A DNA stretch of 64,000 nt, taken from the NCBI GenBank assembly GCA_002500745.1, contig DLST01000018.1, positions 625,863-689,862 on the forward strand. The letters are read 5' to 3'. Shown here piece by piece: positions 35,347 through 44,444 of the stretch. The first letter of the stretch is position 1. Each line of letters begins with the position of its first letter. The notes under the pieces were generated by a model, which saw only the letters and a program-made list of their open reading frames with translations, did not search any database and was not told where the DNA came from. The DNA is from Sphingobacterium sp. UBA7855. Lineage in GTDB: Bacteria > Bacteroidota > Bacteroidia > Sphingobacteriales > Sphingobacteriaceae. The translations under genes and the position numbers were made by a program.

Positions 35347-36693
35347 CTAACTCTTTAAAATTTTCGCTTTCTCTGTATCAAATTCTTCTTGATTGATAAT
35401 GCCTGCGTCTAATAAATCCTTCAGATCAAATAGCGCCTGCTTTTTTTGTGTCATATCCATTCCTGCAGGCCTTTCAGGTACTACCTTTTTACTGGCACTG
35501 ACCGGCCCATCCCCCACAGCATTGGTTTGCGCACCGAAATCAATCAGTAATGCGGTTATTTCGTTATAACCCTGCATATTGGAATAATCTATTGCTTTCT
35601 GTTCCAAAACATTCGCTATATCCGTCACCGCCCCGTTGGACAAGAGATACCGCAACACATCTTTTTTACCATAAGCAGCAGCGTAATGAAGCGCGGTGTT
35701 ACCTGCTGCATCCTGTTTATCGATCGTTGCGCCACTATCCAAAAGCTGTTTGACCAAAGATAGGTAGCCCATTTTTGTGGCCGTATGTAATAATGTCTCC
35801 CCCGCATAATGTGGTTCAAATCCGAGTATAAATGTACGGCCGCCTGTCCTAGCAATTAACTTCTCCAAATATTGTCCATCCTTTCCGTCAAATGAATCCA
35901 CGGGACGCGCATAATCCGCAGACAGACCTTTTTCTAAAAATAAAGCAATCAACTCTTTTTGATTGCTATTACAGACATACCATACTGGAGAAATGCCCTC
36001 GGCAGATTCAGCAAAAATATCACTTCCCTGCTCCAACAATTTTTGGGCAAGAATACGATTGCCATTTTTTACTGCAAGCAGTAAAGGGCCCTCGCTTATG
36101 TCATTGAGTATATTGACAGACGCACCATTATCCAACAACATGTTCACAATAGGAACAGAGCCCAAAGCCACTGCCAAATTTAAAGCTGTGTTGCCTTCTT
36201 TGTCTGTTGTGTCTACACGAGCGCCATTTTCAACAAGCAACTGTACTACAGGTGGATATTTTGCTTGGACAGCCAATAGTAAGGGGGATTCAGCGCTGTT
36301 ATTTAAAGCATTTACATCCAAGCCATGTGTAATCAGTTTTTCCACCATTTCCTGTTGCCCTGTGCGCGCTGCGATATGAAGCAAGCTATTCCCCAAAAAA
36401 TCATTGATTAAAATATTGGCATCATTGTCCAATAAATAGACTGCCGTTTGCTTTTGCTTTTGTAACAGGGCAAAATACAAAGGGGTTTCACCCCGATGAT
36501 CTTCGTAGTCCAAGGTAGCACCTGCCTCAACTAACTTTTTCACCAAATCTAGATACCCCCGATGCGCAGCATAATGCAATGCTGTACGCCCCATTTCATC
36601 GGTGTAAGATACATCCACTTGATGCTTTTCCAGTAATATCTCCGCTATCTTACGTTTCCCACTTTCACAAGCAATTATAAATGATTGAGACAT
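35347..36693 (-). CDS. Ankyrin-repeat protein with C-terminal SHOCT-like motif
   Basis: The 448-residue protein consists almost wholly of ankyrin repeats (about residues 1-395, some 11 units). Typical units read GRTALHYAAHRGYLDLVKKLVEAGA, seen in part near residues 35-60, with GNTALHYAAAYGKKDVLRYLL near 330. There is no signal peptide or membrane segment, so it is probably cytoplasmic. The last ~35 residues (DLKDLLDAGIINQEEFDTEK) look like a SHOCT oligomerisation motif. It follows a second ankyrin gene by about 19 bp, as one operon. The partner protein and function are unknown. Confidence 0.88.
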   Translation of the reverse strand: MSQSFIIACESGKRKIAEILLEKHQVDVSYTDEMGRTALHYAAHRGYLDLVKKLVEAGATLDYEDHRGETPLYFALLQKQKQTAVYLLDNDANILINDFLGNSLLHIAARTGQQEMVEKLITHGLDVNALNNSAESPLLLAVQAKYPPVVQLLVENGARVDTTDKEGNTALNLAVALGSVPIVNMLLDNGASVNILNDISEGPLLLAVKNGNRILAQKLLEQGSDIFAESAEGISPVWYVCNSNQKELIALFLEKGLSADYARPVDSFDGKDGQYLEKLIARTGGRTFILGFEPHYAGETLLHTATKMGYLSLVKQLLDSGATIDKQDAAGNTALHYAAAYGKKDVLRYLLSNGAVTDIANVLEQKAIDYSNMQGYNEITALLIDFGAQTNAVGDGPVSASKKVVPERPAGMDMTQKKQALFDLKDLLDAGIINQEEFDTEKAKILKS

Positions 36694-36712
36694 AACTCTT
36701 TTCTATACTTAT

Positions 36713-37909
36713 TTATTGTTTTAATAACCATTCGACCGTCTTTATCTTAAGATTATCCTCCATAGCGTAATCAACAGCCTTTTTATCCAATCTATTTTCT
36801 GATTGAGGGTCTATCCCCTCACCAACAAGATATTTCACCTTTTTGTAAAGCTCACGGGCTTTATTTTCATCATGATTGAGATGTTCTTGACAAACCTTAT
36901 GCAATAACGTATTACCCTCATTATCCATATAATTTAGATCTAAAAATCCTTTGTCCACAATTTCTTGTATAACCAAAAGAGACTTTTCTGCCAGCCAATC
37001 AACTCCTGTTTTTTCTCTCTGGTACCACATGGAGGCTGCCGTCAGATCAGCACCGTGTTCCAAAAGCACGACTAGAACGGTTAGATTAGTCTCACTGTCG
37101 GTATGCATTCTGCGAAGGAATGCATTGAGCAAGTTTTCACCTTGCTTATCGGCGCTATGAAAATCTGGCTTTCCATAATTGAAGAGAGTCAGCAGTAAAT
37201 CTGGATTAAAGTGCCTAATCGCGGCATAATGAAAAGCACTTTCCCCATGCCAATCCTTTAAGCCTGGGTCTGCTCCAGCATCCAGTAACTTAACTACAGC
37301 GTCAGTTTTCAAGGTATCAACAGCCATATGTAACGCTGTCTTCTGTTCAACATTGGCGATATTCGGATCTAAGCCCTCCGCTAACAACCAATCGACAAGC
37401 TCGCTAATACGCTCGTTGGGCTGCATACGTAAACTACACACTTTAAAAAGCAATGTTTGTCCATATTTGTCCATTCGCTGCAAGTCAGCACCTGCCTCAT
37501 AAATAAGTTTTAAGAAAGGCATTGCCACATTTTCCTGCACAGCATATTCCAATAAGGTACTACCGTCCACTTCTTCATCAATATCATCAACCTGAGCCAA
37601 ATAACTTTTGATCCAATTTAAATGGATGTCAAGTTGTGCTTCGGATGTTAACTGAGGCTTAAATAAGGTATTGATCACAGATGTGCTCAAACGATCGTAA
37701 TCGTATAGATCAGTTGAGATTAGCCCCTTGTGTAAAAACCGATCTAGGATTTCATAATGTTGAGATCGAATCAATTGGCTCACTAAACTATTCAATTCGT
37801 ACCCCTGAAACTCAATTCTGCTGTCTGCTGCTGCGACAATCTGTTCCATCTCTGCAATTTCATCTTTGCGCGAAAATTCAGCAAGTGCTCTTAGTTCGTT
37901 ATTTGTCAT
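36713..37909 (-). CDS. Ankyrin-repeat protein
   Basis: A 398-residue cytoplasmic protein. The N-terminal helical part (about 1-110) has no family I know. It is followed by degenerate ankyrin repeats, including STLLEYAVQENVAMPFLKLIYEAGADLQ, seen in part near residue 115, QKTALHMAVDTLKTDAVVKLLDAGAD near 195 and ESAFHYAAIRHFNPDLLL near 227, with a last repeat near 330-385. I chose the ATG at 37909 (MTNNELRAL); the upstream 15 residues of the open frame are not repeat-like. It is the first gene of the two-gene ankyrin operon. Confidence 0.82.
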   Translation of the reverse strand: MTNNELRALAEFSRKDEIAEMEQIVAAADSRIEFQGYELNSLVSQLIRSQHYEILDRFLHKGLISTDLYDYDRLSTSVINTLFKPQLTSEAQLDIHLNWIKSYLAQVDDIDEEVDGSTLLEYAVQENVAMPFLKLIYEAGADLQRMDKYGQTLLFKVCSLRMQPNERISELVDWLLAEGLDPNIANVEQKTALHMAVDTLKTDAVVKLLDAGADPGLKDWHGESAFHYAAIRHFNPDLLLTLFNYGKPDFHSADKQGENLLNAFLRRMHTDSETNLTVLVVLLEHGADLTAASMWYQREKTGVDWLAEKSLLVIQEIVDKGFLDLNYMDNEGNTLLHKVCQEHLNHDENKARELYKKVKYLVGEGIDPQSENRLDKKAVDYAMEDNLKIKTVEWLLKQ

Positions 37910-38061
37910 TTTTTTTACTGGTGTTAATCTAAACACGAAACCAACATGGTTCAATTAAAAACGATTTAACAAAAAAAATAGTATGAATACCATTTAATAT
38001 AAGCTACGGAATCAGTATAAAGCTGTAACCTAAAAGGATAATAAAAAATTGCTTTATGCCG

Positions 38062-38841
38062 TTACTCAAAATTGGGTGTCCTTTTCGCTAAAAATGCAGA
38101 AATACCTTCTTTGAAATCTTCTGTACCGAATAAATGTCCAAAGGCATCCATTTCAACTTTGCTTCCATTTTGTTGTTTATCTTCTGCAGCGTTAATTGCA
38201 GCTATTGCATTTGCTACTGCAACGCGAGAGCGCGTAAATATCTTTTGAAGTATTTCCTCCGCTCGGGCAATGAGTTTATCCTGTACGACCACCTCGTTTA
38301 CCAATCCTATTTCATAAGCCTGCTGAGCGTCAATCATATCACCCGTTAAAATTAGTTGCATGGCTCGTCCTTTTCCGATTAATTTGGGTAAACGTTGTGT
38401 ACCGCCATAACCTGGAATTAAGCCCAACGAAACCTCTGGAAGACCCATTTTAGCATTCTCAGAAGCTATACGCATGTGACAGGCCAAAGCGAGTTCAAGC
38501 CCTCCGCCTAGGGCATACCCATTGATAGCAGCAATAACTGGCTTTGGAGAGTCCTCAATAAGATCCGAAAAAATAATATGCCCCCTTTCACTCAGCCATC
38601 GCGCCTGAATAACAGACAAATCCAAAAATTCCTTGATATCTGCTCCTGCTGCAAATGCTTTGTTTCCAGCGCCAGTCAGGATTATACCTCGTACTTGATC
38701 GTCGGAATTGAAATGTTTGAAAAGATCTTGTAAATCATCCAGTGTTTGCTGATTCAAGGCGTTCAGCTGCGGTTCGCGATTAATAAAGATATAGCCTATA
38801 CTATCTTTAATAGCGTATTTTAAACTTGAATATTGAACCAT
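38062..38841 (-). CDS. Enoyl-CoA hydratase/isomerase family protein (crotonase)
   Basis: A 259-residue crotonase-fold enzyme. The oxyanion-hole segment AFAAGADIKEF is near residue 64. Both catalytic glutamates of true hydratases are present, in LGGGLELALACHM (near 112) and GLPEVSLGLIPGYGGTQRL (near 132-150). It probably hydrates short-chain enoyl-CoA (crotonyl-CoA) in fatty-acid or amino-acid breakdown, reversibly. I use the ATG at 38841 (MVQYSSLKY), four bases after the DUF5686 gene; the longer frame overlaps that gene. No other beta-oxidation gene is near. Confidence 0.9.
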   Translation of the reverse strand: MVQYSSLKYAIKDSIGYIFINREPQLNALNQQTLDDLQDLFKHFNSDDQVRGIILTGAGNKAFAAGADIKEFLDLSVIQARWLSERGHIIFSDLIEDSPKPVIAAINGYALGGGLELALACHMRIASENAKMGLPEVSLGLIPGYGGTQRLPKLIGKGRAMQLILTGDMIDAQQAYEIGLVNEVVVQDKLIARAEEILQKIFTRSRVAVANAIAAINAAEDKQQNGSKVEMDAFGHLFGTEDFKEGISAFLAKRTPNFE

Positions 38842-38845
38842 ATTG

Positions 38846-41386
38846 CTAAAAATTAAAATGTAAAGATGCCGTAAAAGTATCTGAAGGTACGCCTTCGCCA
38901 CCTCTATAGCTTAATCTCTTTTTATACTCTAATCTAATCAATTTAAAGATATTATCTACCCCCACAAGCCCTTCCACATAAGGTTTGTTACGGAATGCCT
39001 TTGTTTGAATAATGCCTTCTTTATCTGCCTCAAATTGAATATTTTCGGGAGTAACAAATGGATTGTTTGCATCACTCAGCTTTCCATAAAAAGCCTTAAA
39101 CCCTGTAACTTCACGCCACTTTAACCTTCTGAACAGGGGAATTCTATTGAAAAAGAAACCGTTCCAATTGTGATAATAAGTTAGCTTCAAAAACTGGTCG
39201 GAAGCAAATTCCGAAGTCGCCATCAGATCAAAGTTCACCAAAGGTCCCTGCTTATCTTTTGTGACCTCTGGAAGTTCAAGCAAGGTATAAGGCAGGTGCT
39301 TACCCCAAATTCTTCCTCCTGAAAATTCGAGATCGGCCTGACCTGCCGGAGATAAGAATAATCGTTTAAAAATACTGAACCGCAATGCATCATACCTATA
39401 ATCAGCTCCCCAAAAGCCTTTCAAACCTTTGTTATATTGCAGGGTAAAGATGGGGTACTTATTTTCTACAGTACCCCTGTCTAAATTATGATAGGTAAAT
39501 TCTTCATTTGGAGCCCAGCGTAAAATCAGCTGCAGATCATTTGTATTTACCTGGCGAACTGTATCGGGCAAAGGTAGACTATTGATATAAAACAAATCAC
39601 CACGGGGCTGTCTTCGGGTGTGCGTAAATGCCGTTCCGACGCTAACATGATTCCCAAATTCGATCAGATGATCTACGCGATAGATGTCATTAAATTGCCA
39701 TTTGTTAGGCCTATTTCTCCCAAAAGAACGGAAGAATCCATCGCCTTTCAAGAAGCCCAAGCCCCGCCCTGGTTCCATCACATCATGTTGTACAGTAAAG
39801 CGTAAATAATTTGCAGGAAACTGAACAATACGTTCACCATTCAACGTAAAGGCCGTACTCAAGTAATATTTAAGTTCTTTATCTTTATCTCCATAAGCAG
39901 TATACCCTTCAATATAAGCTTTTTCGGAGAATAAACGAGTTGTTCGACCACTTAAGCGGAACCGATTACCTTCATAATTATTACGGCTGTATAGATATTC
40001 AAGAGGTCCAAATTCAACTTTCCCAGCATTATAATAGCCCTTTGCCAGTAAATAACCTAATGCAACCAACTGATTAAAAGATCGCATATTTTGTACCGAA
40101 TCAACTTTTTGGTAGGCCCCTAATTCCGCATGGCTTAAGGGACTCGGTCTAATCCGTACTAGGGGCACTTGTGCAGCAGATTTGAGAAGATACCTTTTTT
40201 CAATAGGTACTCCGGCAAAATTCTCACTCGAAATTGAATCCGTACGATGTCCTAGGTATTGGGATTCTCTGCGTCCATATAATACATCGGACTTACTACC
40301 GCCAAATAACATTTTCAGATCTGCATGAACAGGGAGCATACCACCATTTTTAAATTCGCGATAGTTCAGCTCTATCTGTACGTCATTTATCCAATTGATG
40401 TTTGCGGCACGTCCTATATTCAATGTCGCGCGATGGACCGCATATCTCGTATCATCCGAGATCAGGAGATCACCGTAGAAAAGCAAATCAATAGCAGATT
40501 TGCCTTCAAAATGGAGTGCTATATAATCCTGACCATCGATTTGAATTGTATCTTTGATCTGATAGTTATAAAATGCCGTTGCACCAGTAGCAATTGGGCT
40601 CAACACACCTTTGTTAGTGATCTGAATCGTATTATCATAGAGATCAACATCACGGAGTATCGTCTGAAACCGGGTTTGCCAATTATCATTGTTAAAAAAG
40701 CGTGGATTTAATTCTGTTTGATTGTGGCTAATGATAATTTTCTTACTTCGGTCTGGATTATGTGATGAATAGACATTTGCATAGTTTTCCTCCAGATAGA
40801 ATGGCGCGATTGTGAGCCCCCGGAAAGCAGTAGAGTCAACATTCTCAAAAAGAAACCGAAATGGTTTTGGAAATTTCTTGGCTTTATCTTCCGGATTGAC
40901 AAAGCCAAATTGTGTTTTCTCGTATTCGTCGAAACGAATTTCAGGAATACGGGTGTAATGGTTCTGGGGACGGTTTGCTATCACCTTTTCAATCAAGGCG
41001 ATGGCAGGATCTTTGAATTTTTTATTTTTTCTACTGACGACAACCTCCTCTAACATATTATTAGAGGCTACTAAACGAACTGTCAAAATCGAATCTTGCA
41101 GTCGGCGAACATCAATTGTCCTGCGTTCATAACCCACTGCACCGAAGATTAACTGGCGATACTTCTTAATGTCCTGAATTTTAAAATTTCCAAGCGTATC
41201 ACTACTACCTCCTCGATCTTCCCCAAGCCAGTTAATTGAGACTCTTGCGATACCTTTTCCTGTATGCGCATCCACTACCTTTCCACGAATAAATTCCTGC
41301 GCAATTACCCGCCCTCCTATAAAGAGGAATAATAATACACCGAAAAAATGAATAGAAAAAGATTTAACACACACTTTAAACACCAT
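38846..41386 (-). CDS. DUF5686 outer-membrane protein with carboxypeptidase-regulatory-like domain
   Basis: An 846-residue exported protein with a signal peptide (about 1-30, ending RVIAQ). A carboxypeptidase-regulatory-like beta-sandwich follows (about 33-115, with FIRGKVVDAHTGKGIARVSI), then NNMLEEVVVSRKNK. The DUF5686 family region begins near residue 125 (DPAIALIEKVIANRP) and runs into a C-terminal part rich in alternating strands that ends in HFNF, like an outer-membrane barrel. Its role is unknown; the family is found in Bacteroidota. I used the ATG at 41386, since the upstream codon is TTG. The crotonase gene follows by four bases. Confidence 0.83.
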   Translation of the reverse strand: MVFKVCVKSFSIHFFGVLLFLFIGGRVIAQEFIRGKVVDAHTGKGIARVSINWLGEDRGGSSDTLGNFKIQDIKKYRQLIFGAVGYERRTIDVRRLQDSILTVRLVASNNMLEEVVVSRKNKKFKDPAIALIEKVIANRPQNHYTRIPEIRFDEYEKTQFGFVNPEDKAKKFPKPFRFLFENVDSTAFRGLTIAPFYLEENYANVYSSHNPDRSKKIIISHNQTELNPRFFNNDNWQTRFQTILRDVDLYDNTIQITNKGVLSPIATGATAFYNYQIKDTIQIDGQDYIALHFEGKSAIDLLFYGDLLISDDTRYAVHRATLNIGRAANINWINDVQIELNYREFKNGGMLPVHADLKMLFGGSKSDVLYGRRESQYLGHRTDSISSENFAGVPIEKRYLLKSAAQVPLVRIRPSPLSHAELGAYQKVDSVQNMRSFNQLVALGYLLAKGYYNAGKVEFGPLEYLYSRNNYEGNRFRLSGRTTRLFSEKAYIEGYTAYGDKDKELKYYLSTAFTLNGERIVQFPANYLRFTVQHDVMEPGRGLGFLKGDGFFRSFGRNRPNKWQFNDIYRVDHLIEFGNHVSVGTAFTHTRRQPRGDLFYINSLPLPDTVRQVNTNDLQLILRWAPNEEFTYHNLDRGTVENKYPIFTLQYNKGLKGFWGADYRYDALRFSIFKRLFLSPAGQADLEFSGGRIWGKHLPYTLLELPEVTKDKQGPLVNFDLMATSEFASDQFLKLTYYHNWNGFFFNRIPLFRRLKWREVTGFKAFYGKLSDANNPFVTPENIQFEADKEGIIQTKAFRNKPYVEGLVGVDNIFKLIRLEYKKRLSYRGGEGVPSDTFTASLHFNF

Positions 41387-41453
41387 CTGCAAATTGATAG
41401 GATTTCTTTTTTACAATATACAATTTGTATGCAAGAGTTATACCAATAAAAGT

Positions 41454-41481
41454 AAAAAAAGCACAGCGAATCGCCATGCTT
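41454..41481 (-). terminator. Terminator of the nuo operon
   Basis: AAGCA/TGCTT (41459-41463 with 41477-41481) plus an inner GCG-AAT-CGC hairpin. On the minus strand it is followed by seven T (A residues at 41454-41460). It lies 112 bp past the nuoN stop. The rest of the 206-bp gap shows nothing else I can name beyond the promoter area of the DUF5686 gene. Confidence 0.65.
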
Positions 41482-41592
41482 AATAAACAACAAGTATTCT
41501 AACAGAAATCTTCACTTTTAATCCACGTAATCGCAATGCTGATTACTAAAAGTCGCTATGCGCATTTAAAACATGTATGTTGAATAAAAACT

Positions 41593-42969
41593 TTATATTA
41601 ATTTTAAAAGATAATCTGGATATACTCCAATTATAATTGTAAGCACGACTGCAAGGAATAGTACAAGTGAATAATTCCACTGCACATTGACACAAGATTC
41701 CTCACTATCCCTAAAGTACATCGCAACAACAACCTTTAAGTAGTAATATACGGCTATTGCAGCGTTAACGACGGCTAGCACGAGCAATACAATATGATAG
41801 TTCTCCATAACAGAAGAAAACATCATAAATTTACCAATAAATCCGGCAGTCAAAGGTATACCGGCAAGAGAAAGCATGGCAACTGTAATTGCAAATGCCA
41901 GCATGGGATTACGTTTGCCCAAGCCATTGAACGCTTCAAAATGCTCGGAACCTGTTGTCTTTTTGACAAGGATCAATCCCGTAAAAGCAACAATCGTTGC
42001 CAGCGAATAAGCAAGACCATACGCAAAGATGCTATTGGCTGACGTGGCACCCGCGGCTACAATCGCAAACAACATATAACCTGCATGAGAAACACTCGAA
42101 TAGGCAAGCATTCGTTTGAAAGAAGACTGCATCAACGCTGAAATATTTCCAACAAATAAGGTGAGAATGGCAATCACTAAAAATACGGGTGTCCAAAAAT
42201 CTTGTAAAGGCAATAGACTATAACTGAATAAACGCAATAATCCAGCAAAAGATGCTACCTTAACAACTGTACTCATATAACTTGTAATCAAAATCGGAGC
42301 CCCGTCGTAAACATCGGGTGTCCAGAAATGGAATGGAACAGCTCCAACTTTGAAAGTCAGCCCTACGATTAGAAATAATATTCCGCCATAAAATAAAGGT
42401 GAAATCGCCTGAGGATTATTAACAACATATTCTTTCACTGCACTTAGATCAAATGAGCCTGTTGCTCCGTATAGAAGCGCAATTCCAAACAAAAGAAAAC
42501 CGGTTGAAAAAGCACCCATAATAAAATACTTTAGCGCAGCTTCATTTGATGCTTTATCTCTTTTACGTATTCCGACCAAAATATAAAGTGCTACTGACAT
42601 AATTTCAATGCCTAAAAAGAGCATCGAAAAATTATGATAACTATTTACAAGAACAGCTCCTGTGAGGGAAAATATTAGTAGTGAATAATATTCCGCGACT
42701 TGTCCCTCTTGGTCAAAATACCCTTTTGAAACAACAAAGATACATAAGGTAACGGCAATACATAAGATTGAAAAAACAATAGCATAATGGTCAAAATGAA
42801 CCATCCCGCTGTAAAGAGGACCGCTGGTAGAATTCCAGTCGTACCATAGAAAACCGATAGCGACAAGAAATCCAAGGATAGAAACAGGCAGTTGCATAGA
42901 TTTTACCTTGAATAAGCCAAGATAAAGGACCACCAATGCTAATATCGAAAGTGTAATTATTGCACCCAT
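41593..42969 (-). CDS. nuoN: NADH-quinone oxidoreductase subunit N
   Basis: Antiporter-like membrane subunit of complex I, 458 residues with about 14 hydrophobic helices. Proton-path residues are visible: Glu in FLGIEIMSVALYILVG (near 115), Lys in LTFKVGAVPFHFWTPDVYDGAP-type sequence (near 203-222) and Lys in FKRMLAYSSVSHAGYM near 285. It is the last gene of the nuo operon, 17 bp after nuoM, and a terminator follows. Length and order match the canonical NuoN. Confidence 0.96.
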   Translation of the reverse strand: MGAIITLSILALVVLYLGLFKVKSMQLPVSILGFLVAIGFLWYDWNSTSGPLYSGMVHFDHYAIVFSILCIAVTLCIFVVSKGYFDQEGQVAEYYSLLIFSLTGAVLVNSYHNFSMLFLGIEIMSVALYILVGIRKRDKASNEAALKYFIMGAFSTGFLLFGIALLYGATGSFDLSAVKEYVVNNPQAISPLFYGGILFLIVGLTFKVGAVPFHFWTPDVYDGAPILITSYMSTVVKVASFAGLLRLFSYSLLPLQDFWTPVFLVIAILTLFVGNISALMQSSFKRMLAYSSVSHAGYMLFAIVAAGATSANSIFAYGLAYSLATIVAFTGLILVKKTTGSEHFEAFNGLGKRNPMLAFAITVAMLSLAGIPLTAGFIGKFMMFSSVMENYHIVLLVLAVVNAAIAVYYYLKVVVAMYFRDSEESCVNVQWNYSLVLFLAVVLTIIIGVYPDYLLKLI

Positions 42970-42986
42970 ACAATTAAATAAATCTA

Positions 42987-44429
42987 TTATCTGCCTAAAA
43001 ATGTACTTAAAACTTCCACCGAACTTGCAGAAAGGTTCAATAGGAAATTTGGGAATATACCAATATAAAGAATTAAGGCGGAGACTATCGTTAACACGAC
43101 AAGCTCGGTACTTTTCACATCTTCAAATTGTTTGGTTCTTTCGGTCGCTTCCCCTAACATGGTCTTTTGATAAAGTCTAAGGATATATACTGCCCCAAGA
43201 ATTAAGGTTAAACCTGCAAACACAGCAAACCAAAATCCATATTGAAAAACGCCTTTCAATAACAAAAACTCGCCAACAAACCCGTTTGTAAGAGGCAGCC
43301 CAACTGCTCCCATACAAATAATCATAAAGAATATCGCCAAACGTGGCGCCTTGCTTGCTATTCCGCCGAGCTCAGAAAGACTACGTGTCTGTGTGCGCTG
43401 CTGTATAATATCCAACACATAAAAAAGCCCGATCACCGAAATACCGTGATTTAACATTTGAATAGTTGCTCCACTCAGGCCATTGGTATTCCATGTGAAG
43501 ACACCAGCACTAATTAAGCCAACGTGGGCTATTGATGAATAGGCGATCAATCGCTTCACATCATCTTGTTTAATGGCAATAATGGAAGCATAAACGATCC
43601 CAATTACACATAAGATCATCGCAAAATGACCATATAGTGCAACGCCAGCAGGCGCAATAGGCAGCAGCCAACGCATTAAACCGTAAACCCCCATTTTGAG
43701 CATAATACCTGCCAGCAACATTGTACCTGCTGCAGGCGCATTAGTATAGGTGTTAGGTTGCCAAGTATGAAAAGGGAAAATAGGAATTTTAATAGCGAAA
43801 GCGATAAAAAATGCCCAAAATAACCACCGCTGTGTATTTTCCCCTAAATCTAATGCGATAAACGAAGTCCACTCAAAATCACGGTTAGGTACTTGTTGAT
43901 AGAGATAAAGAATCGCAATCAGCATCAAAAGACTACCCAAAAACGTATAGATGAAGAATTTCAAGTTGACACGAATGCGATCTCCTTCGCCCCAAAGTGC
44001 ACAGATAAAGTAGATCGGGATCAAGGCAATTTCCCAACCCACATAAAAACTAAAAGCGTCCAAGGCCATAAATACCAGCAACAATCCTGCTTGCATAAAA
44101 GCCATTAGTGCATAGAAACTTCCTTTATAATCCTTCTTAAAGGTTGTGGCAATAATTAAAGGCATCAGCCCATTCGTCAATAATATCAACGGCAAGCTAA
44201 TTCCGTCAACGCCGATATGAAAATGAATATGCAACGAAGAAATCCATAGCCAATTTTGTTCAAATTGCATCCCTCCATTCGCGTCAAAAGCATAAAGGAA
44301 AGGAATCGTCAACGCCAAAGATATCAATGATAAAATCAAGGCAATAGACTTGGCAGCATTGGTCTTTAATAAAGTTAGCATCAATGCGCTTATTAACGGC
44401 AATAAAATAAGTAAAAACAAGTTATCCAT
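42987..44429 (-). CDS. nuoM: NADH-quinone oxidoreductase subunit M
   Basis: Antiporter-like membrane subunit of complex I, 480 residues with about 14 helices. GWEIALIPIYFICALWG near residue 130 has the conserved Glu, and FAIKIPIFPFHTWQPNTYTNAP near 213 holds the key Lys and the discontinuous helix. VKRLIAYSSIAHVGL is near 290. It is 15 bp after nuoL and 17 bp before nuoN. It would carry one of the proton routes of the complex. Confidence 0.96.
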   Translation of the reverse strand: MDNLFLLILLPLISALMLTLLKTNAAKSIALILSLISLALTIPFLYAFDANGGMQFEQNWLWISSLHIHFHIGVDGISLPLILLTNGLMPLIIATTFKKDYKGSFYALMAFMQAGLLLVFMALDAFSFYVGWEIALIPIYFICALWGEGDRIRVNLKFFIYTFLGSLLMLIAILYLYQQVPNRDFEWTSFIALDLGENTQRWLFWAFFIAFAIKIPIFPFHTWQPNTYTNAPAAGTMLLAGIMLKMGVYGLMRWLLPIAPAGVALYGHFAMILCVIGIVYASIIAIKQDDVKRLIAYSSIAHVGLISAGVFTWNTNGLSGATIQMLNHGISVIGLFYVLDIIQQRTQTRSLSELGGIASKAPRLAIFFMIICMGAVGLPLTNGFVGEFLLLKGVFQYGFWFAVFAGLTLILGAVYILRLYQKTMLGEATERTKQFEDVKSTELVVLTIVSALILYIGIFPNFLLNLSASSVEVLSTFLGR

Positions 44430-44444
44430 CGATTATACCAAAAA

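Noticed and set aside
35347..37909. Ankyrin genes as a known phage-defence system
   Set aside because: No nuclease, helicase or other effector gene is linked, so no such claim can be supported.
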